Of a stretch of DNA of 55,663 nucleotides, positions 52,070 to 55,663 are shown piece by piece. The notes beneath the pieces are model-generated. The model was not told where the DNA came from and made no database searches. It saw nothing but the letters and a program-made list of their open reading frames with translations. This DNA is from an uncultured bacterium (GTDB taxonomy: Bacteria; Bacillota_I; Bacilli_A; RFN20; CAG-826), in the NCBI GenBank assembly GCA_949285325.1, contig CASDYZ010000032.1:1-55663 (forward strand), read 5' to 3'. Within the stretch, counting starts at the first letter, position 1; the number at the start of each line of letters is the position of its first letter. A program made the translations under genes and the position numbers.

Positions 52070-52783
52070 AATTTGTTATTTAAAAATTATTTATTTTTAT
52101 TTGTTGTAAATATATCGATATTTTAATGATAGATTTCATATAAAAGCGACTATCAAATAAAAAATAAATTATCAATTTTTAATATCTCTTTTCTCGTTGT
52201 AAAGATATTATCCTTAAATGCTTATAGAAGATAAATAATCAAATAGTTTCTTGATTTTGTTATTTTTAATGTATCGCTCAAATATTTAAAAATATTCTTC
52301 CTCTACTATATTTAGTATTTTTTCTTTATCTTGTTTAATTATACTTTTTGGAAGATAACTACCGTCTTACCACTAAATTATTTTCTAAAAATGTGTTACA
52401 AAGTTAAAATTATTTTCAGTTTGTAACACTTATTTGAATGAATATAGTGTTATTTATCATATAAAAAGAGACGTCTTGATTTTAAATCAAGAGGTGTTTT
52501 CATTATGATTTACAATTAATGAATGATTCGTAACATTTATTTTTTCTTCAAGTATCACTAGTTAAAACGCTTTTCAAATTATTTTCTATATTTAATAGAT
52601 ATTGTTCATTTTGTAACTATAGAATGCCTTGTAATTGTAAACACTATTCTTGTAATGGTTGTTCTAAAAAATCAGAGGATTTGATCACCATTACAAGATG
52701 CAATTCTCAAAAGCCATTAATTATCAGCATAAAAAGAAAAAGCCTAGACATCCATAGAGGTATACTAAGCATAATCTACATAA
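52070..52783. other. gene-poor AT-rich stretch between the fructan locus and tRNA-Leu
   Basis: About 700 bp without a supportable coding region. It holds a long AT-rich hairpin at 52466-52500 (listed separately) and an 11-bp perfect inverted repeat CTTGTAATGGT/ACCATTACAAG at 52649-52659 and 52687-52697. The 70-codon open frame at 52624-52836 runs through the tRNA gene and is not considered real. Confidence 0.5.
52466..52500. terminator. AT-rich bidirectional terminator-like hairpin
   Basis: TCTTGAT-TTTAA-ATCAAGA forms a 7-bp stem extended by partly paired arms (AAAAGAGACG against GGTGTTTT) that give T runs on both strands. On the minus strand it could end transcripts coming from the tRNA gene 280 bp away; the partner transcript on the plus strand is not obvious. 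Confidence 0.45.
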
Positions 52784-52869
52784 TGGTGCCCGAGGCCGGA
52801 CTTGAACCGGCATGGTTATTCACCGATGGATTTTGAGTCCATTGCGTCTACCAATTTCACCACTCGGGC
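52784..52869 (-). tRNA. tRNA-Leu (anticodon CAA)
   Basis: 86-nt tRNA on the minus strand from GCCCGAG at 52869 to an encoded CCA at 52784-52786. The 7-bp acceptor stem is GCCCGAG/CTCGGGC. The D arm contains TGGTGAAATTGGTAGACGCA, typical of leucine tRNAs. The anticodon loop CTCAAAA carries CAA (52833-52835), reading TTG. The variable arm of about 12 nt (CGGTGAATAACCATG) is the long class II arm of Leu tRNAs, and the T arm is GCCGGTTCAAGTCCGGC. No other RNA gene neighbours it; a single tRNA beside broken genes is a common integration setting, but no duplicated att sequence was found. Confidence 0.97.
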
Positions 52870-53417
52870 GTCTAAGATATTTTAAATACACAAATAACAT
52901 TTATCAATATATAAAAAATTTTAATTATTGTTATTAGATAAAATCATTACTACCACTATTTTGAAGCGTGCTATATAAGCATTTTGTTGTTCCCACTATG
53001 TCATATAATTTGTCTTTACTAACTACACTTCACTTAATAAAACCACTATCAATCAACTATTTTAAATGTTGATTATGATATATTTATTTTTTAATTCCAA
53101 AATAGTTATATATATTTTTCTAATTTCAATAAAATCCTACCACCCATTTTTTTATCTTTATATTAAGATAAATTACTTATATTGTATCGATACATTTGTG
53201 TTCTAATGCAAATTTTTGCCCAAAATGACATTTTTTTGCATTACATCAATTTTTAAATTTAACACTATTTCTATTGTAATTTTATTGTTAGAGACACTAA
53301 ACTCGTCTCAAAATTTTAAGAATATTAAAAATCAAGTGATTCCTTTCTATCGTATAGCAAAATTTCAAAATCATGTGTTAATACCAATTTTAAAAATTTG
53401 TCTATTTAAGTTAATTT
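52870..53417. other. gene-less AT-rich stretch upstream of tRNA-Leu
   Basis: About 550 bp with long A and T runs and no supportable gene on either strand. The 85-codon open frame at 53216-53473 is low-complexity, Ile/Phe/Leu/Asn/Lys-rich and has no ribosome-binding site, so I treat it as chance. I see no repeats or conserved structures. Confidence 0.5.
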
Positions 53418-54115
53418 TTAATAAAAAGTTTGGTAATTTTCACTTAAAGATAACTCTTCCTCATTTTCTGTGAAATTATACAAAACTAATATTTCAGGAT
53501 CATATAAACCATCAGCCTCAATTTGATCTGGAATACCTGTATCCGCTAATTTTTGTTCGCTTGACGGAAATGTGTTGTTAAGCCCTAGAGCCTCAAACGC
53601 GAAAATGCTTACTAGTAAGATTGTCTTAAAAAACATATGCACTCCCCTTTTCAAATAATAATAATATCTCGTCTAAGCTATCATAAACTGAGCTAATGGT
53701 CGAAGTATTGATAACTATCTCCCCAATTCCATTACAAGATCATTACACATTAGTTGTAAATTAGAAACGTTTGTCGCTTGTAGTCTATCCCACTCTCCAC
53801 TAAAAGATAAATTTAATGCATTAACCTTATCGGCGAATTCATTTATATTATGAAGGTTCAAGTCAATTGAAAACTCATCGCTATGTATTTCAACAGTCAT
53901 CCTTTGACGCGGAAATACCAAATCGTATCGTTTATTGTTAGCATCCTCCAAATCGATTCCCTCAGATTTAAAACAATAAGTAACATTAAACTTATCACTA
54001 TCAACTACTGGAGTCCAATATCGTTGATAATTATTAGTTTTAAACACACTATAAAAATTAGAATATTCATTGAATGATTCAAAAAAATATATGCCAACAA
54101 CTTTGCTACACCTTC
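53418..54115 (-). pseudogene. remnant of an unrecognised gene, restored by two compensating single-base indels
   Basis: Two open pieces on the same frame (54047 to 53715, and 53654 to 53418) are bridged by a third frame. The first piece ends RYDLVFPRQRMTVEIH..LMCNDLVMELG, and the frame breaks at a GGGG run near 53719, where one extra G would continue it as ELGEIVINTSTISSVYDS. That frame ends at a six-T run near 53630, where one T fewer would restore KTILLVSIFAFEALGLNN. The result is an intact-looking protein of over 200 residues (start uncertain, about 54115) that I cannot assign to a family. The opposite-sign indels in homopolymers suggest decay or sequencing error. No signal peptide should be inferred from the second piece alone. 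Confidence 0.55.
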
Positions 54116-54580
54116 ATTTTTGAAAATATATATTTGATAAGTAGAATATTCTAATAATCCAGGAAAGCAATAATCCATCGCGATAGAACAAAACACAAAC
54201 TTAAATACTTCTAAATCATTTGGTCCGTCTCCAAAATAGATTACTTATTCAAGTTTGAAACCTAGATAATCAACCAGAGCCTGTATAGCACTAATCCTTG
54301 AGCATCCTTTATTCTGCAAGCTTACTGTTTTAGTTGTTTCCCAATAGTAAACATCAAAATTCATTTTTAATCTTTCTAGTTCTACTTTTTCTATGTCAAA
54401 TAAAACTAGGTTATAAAATTTTGAAGTAGCACCTTTGCTTTGAGCAATAAACCCATTTTTCAGCGCTTTTTCTTTTGCTTTATCACTGTTAATAATTTTG
54501 TAAAAAAAATAACCTATAATGCTTACAAATTATAGATGTTCGTCAGAAATGGCACTCAACCTACATATTAATACTTTCGA
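54073..54580 (-). pseudogene. Cof-type HAD phosphatase remnant with in-frame stops
   Basis: The frame from about 54580 to 54073 reads like the C-terminal half of a Cof/YwpJ-type HAD hydrolase: SRISAIQALVDYLGFKLE, a TAA at 54245-54247, then VIYFGDGPNDLEVFKFV and SIAMDYCFPGLLEYSTY, KNEGVAKLL. GDGPNDLE is the motif IV acidic pair that binds magnesium, and IAMDYCFPGL replaces the usual VAMGNA. A second TAA lies at 54530-54532. The N-terminal catalytic DxD part is absent upstream, so this is a truncated and stopped gene. It overlaps the start region of the next remnant, which is in another frame. Both may be debris of one insertion or exchange event near the tRNA. Confidence 0.75.
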
Positions 54581-54584
54581 CACC

Positions 54585-54627
54585 TCAAAAATAAAGGGTG
54601 TTGTTTTTATTTGTTTATTGCAACACC
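54585..54627 (-). terminator. terminator-like hairpin of the Fic gene
   Basis: Minus strand: GGTGTTG (54627-54621) and CAACACC (54603-54597) form a 7-bp stem with a 17-nt AT-rich loop, followed by CTTTATTTTTG. It lies 37 bp after the Fic stop. The T tail is interrupted, so efficiency is uncertain. Confidence 0.5.
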
Positions 54628-54663
54628 TCTAGAGTTCGAAACCGACACGCTATAAAATTTTTG

Positions 54664-55593
54664 TTATATACGAGCATTTAATAAAAACAGGTATTCATTT
54701 TCTGATTCTTCAACAAGATTTTTAATAATTTCAATAAAATCAGAATAGTCATAAGTTGTATGTGCTTTATCTAAAGCATCATAGTATTCAACTCTATCTT
54801 CGTTTTTAATTATAACAGGCGGATATCCATTTTTTATTAACTCAAAATTAAGTAAGAGTCTTGCAGTTCTTCCGTTTCCATCTACAAAAGGGTGTATTTT
54901 TACAAACTCACCATGAAGATAACATGCTCTTACGATAGGGTGTAAATTACTCCACTTTTTATAATTTTCTATTAATTTTTGCATTTCAAAAGGTACATTA
55001 ATATAGTTAGGAGGTATGTGTTTCGCACCACTAATAAAAACATTTTCTTGACGATATTTACCAGCGTTAACAGAATCAATTTCTTTTAATATTAAGTGAT
55101 GAATAGATTTAATGTTATATTCAGTTAAAACACAATCTTTTCGAACAAGTTCTTCAATAAAGTCGATTGCTTCCTTGTGATTTATGGTTTCCAAGTGATC
55201 CTTTAATGGCTTGCCTTTAATTGCAATTCCATTTTCTAAAACCACTTTTGTCTCAGAAAGAGTTAAATTATTACCTTCAATTGCATTTGAATTATAAGTC
55301 CACTCAACAACTAATTTATTTTTGAGTTGCTTGTTCATCAAATTTGAAAATGGTCTAAATGTATCTATCAATTCTTTCTTTTTATCAACTGGTTTAAAAT
55401 CGATTGAATTATAAAATATATTTTCTTTAACTTTATATCTTTTATCAATAGGCTTTGTTGCCTCTACTGGTATCAACCAAGTTTTGCTAACTTTTATTGC
55501 ACCTTCAATTCTACCTTCCGAACACAAAGCTCTGATTCTTCTTTCATTGATTCCCCACTTTTCTACAAAATATAAGATATTTTTTAATTCCAA
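54664..55593 (-). CDS. class II Fic-domain protein with N-terminal HTH-like domain
   Basis: A 309-residue Fic protein, an enzyme family that mostly transfers AMP to protein hydroxyls. The catalytic motif HPFVDGNGRTARLLLNFEL matches HxFxxGNGRxxR fully. The N-terminal inhibitory motif reads SNAIEGNN (S/T-x3-E-G/N), so it is an autoinhibited class II Fic. Residues 1-45 look like a helix-turn-helix/excisionase-type wing (EKWGINERRIRALCSEGRIEGAIKVSKTWLIP). A weaker flap region EYNIKSIHHLIL and KYRQENVFISGAKHIPP precedes the motif. I chose TTG at 55593, 8 bp after AAAGGAGG; the GTG at 55602 lies inside that site. Target and toxin or regulatory role are unknown, and no antitoxin gene is beside it. 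Confidence 0.9.
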   Translation of the reverse strand: MELKNILYFVEKWGINERRIRALCSEGRIEGAIKVSKTWLIPVEATKPIDKRYKVKENIFYNSIDFKPVDKKKELIDTFRPFSNLMNKQLKNKLVVEWTYNSNAIEGNNLTLSETKVVLENGIAIKGKPLKDHLETINHKEAIDFIEELVRKDCVLTEYNIKSIHHLILKEIDSVNAGKYRQENVFISGAKHIPPNYINVPFEMQKLIENYKKWSNLHPIVRACYLHGEFVKIHPFVDGNGRTARLLLNFELIKNGYPPVIIKNEDRVEYYDALDKAHTTYDYSDFIEIIKNLVEESENEYLFLLNARI

Positions 55594-55663
55594 ATAAATC
55601 ACCTCCTTTATTCTGATATCGGCACAATATTATTGTAAAGAAATTGCTATTGTAAGTCAACAC

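Noticed and set aside
52624-52836. 70-codon cysteine-rich open frame on the plus strand
   Set aside because: It runs into the antisense of the tRNA-Leu gene, has no ribosome-binding site and no recognisable domain.
53418-53654. Secreted 78-residue protein with a signal-peptide-like start
   Set aside because: The hydrophobic start is the continuation of the upstream frame after a one-T indel, so it is an internal piece of a decayed gene.
54628-54655. T-arm-like sequence GGTTTCGAACTC on the minus strand, possible second tRNA or att copy
   Set aside because: No acceptor, D or anticodon arms surround it and it does not repeat the tRNA-Leu 3' end.
1-55663. CRISPR arrays, insertion sequences, rRNA genes or prophage structural genes
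   Set aside because: No regularly spaced repeats, transposase-like frames, rRNA segments or phage genes were seen on either strand.

Overview
The window looks like part of the chromosome of a low-GC, Gram-positive, Mollicutes-adjacent member of the Bacilli (an Erysipelotrichales/RF39-like gut bacterium is the best guess). The evidence is the very AT-rich base composition, a sufCDSUB cluster in Bacillus order, the rsmG/mnmG/parAB origin-type neighbourhood, glycolipid synthesis genes, a mycoplasma-like oversized sugar ATPase and many lipoproteins. TGA is used as a normal stop (for example der and the GT4 gene), so the standard bacterial code applies. The taxonomic placement is inference.

Layout. 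1-3.7 kb: minus-strand housekeeping operon (small membrane protein, cmk, der, gpsA, HU) behind a structured, terminator-ended leader or small RNA; gpsA carries an in-frame TAA. 3.7-4.9 kb: a [4Fe-4S] ferredoxin on the plus strand, then a riboflavin ECF-S transporter under an FMN riboswitch. 4.9-13.8 kb: one long minus-strand run sufC-sufD-sufS-sufU-sufB-mnmG-rsmG-parA-parB; the ParB is strikingly divergent. 13.8-22.5 kb: two overlapping PrsA-type lipoproteins, HIT, YhaM, RecX, a GT4 glycosyltransferase and a flippase-like membrane protein. 22.6-33.9 kb: guanine deaminase with a purine permease, a frameshifted RibD-C/DHFR-like gene, two flavodoxin-type genes divergent from a TetR regulator with a double operator, an NmrA-like oxidoreductase, a Gpi18-like glycosyltransferase, a DegV protein with a free-standing FakA-middle-domain partner, ferritin and a MATE exporter.

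34-52 kb is the accessory highlight: a twelve-gene, minus-strand fructan utilisation locus. From one promoter with a LacI-type operator it reads: solute-binding lipoprotein, two permeases, two extracellular GH32 lipoproteins, an intracellular GH32, two non-catalytic surface proteins built from CBM38-like modules, a LacI regulator, fructokinase, a DUF624-like protein and a 624-residue MsmK/UgpC-type ATPase. The suggested flow is capture of levan or inulin by surface modules, trimming by anchored GH32 enzymes, ABC import of fructo-oligosaccharides, cytoplasmic hydrolysis and phosphorylation of fructose. The two non-catalytic binding proteins and an extracellular GH32 whose nucleophile motif reads NEP instead of NDP are the least ordinary parts.

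52-55.7 kb is a gene-poor zone with a tRNA-Leu(CAA), remnants of a HAD phosphatase and of an unrecognised gene (in-frame stops, compensating homopolymer indels), and a class II Fic protein. Several genes in the window (gpsA, the DHFR-like gene, the remnants) carry single-base lesions; some could be assembly errors, so they need read-level checking.
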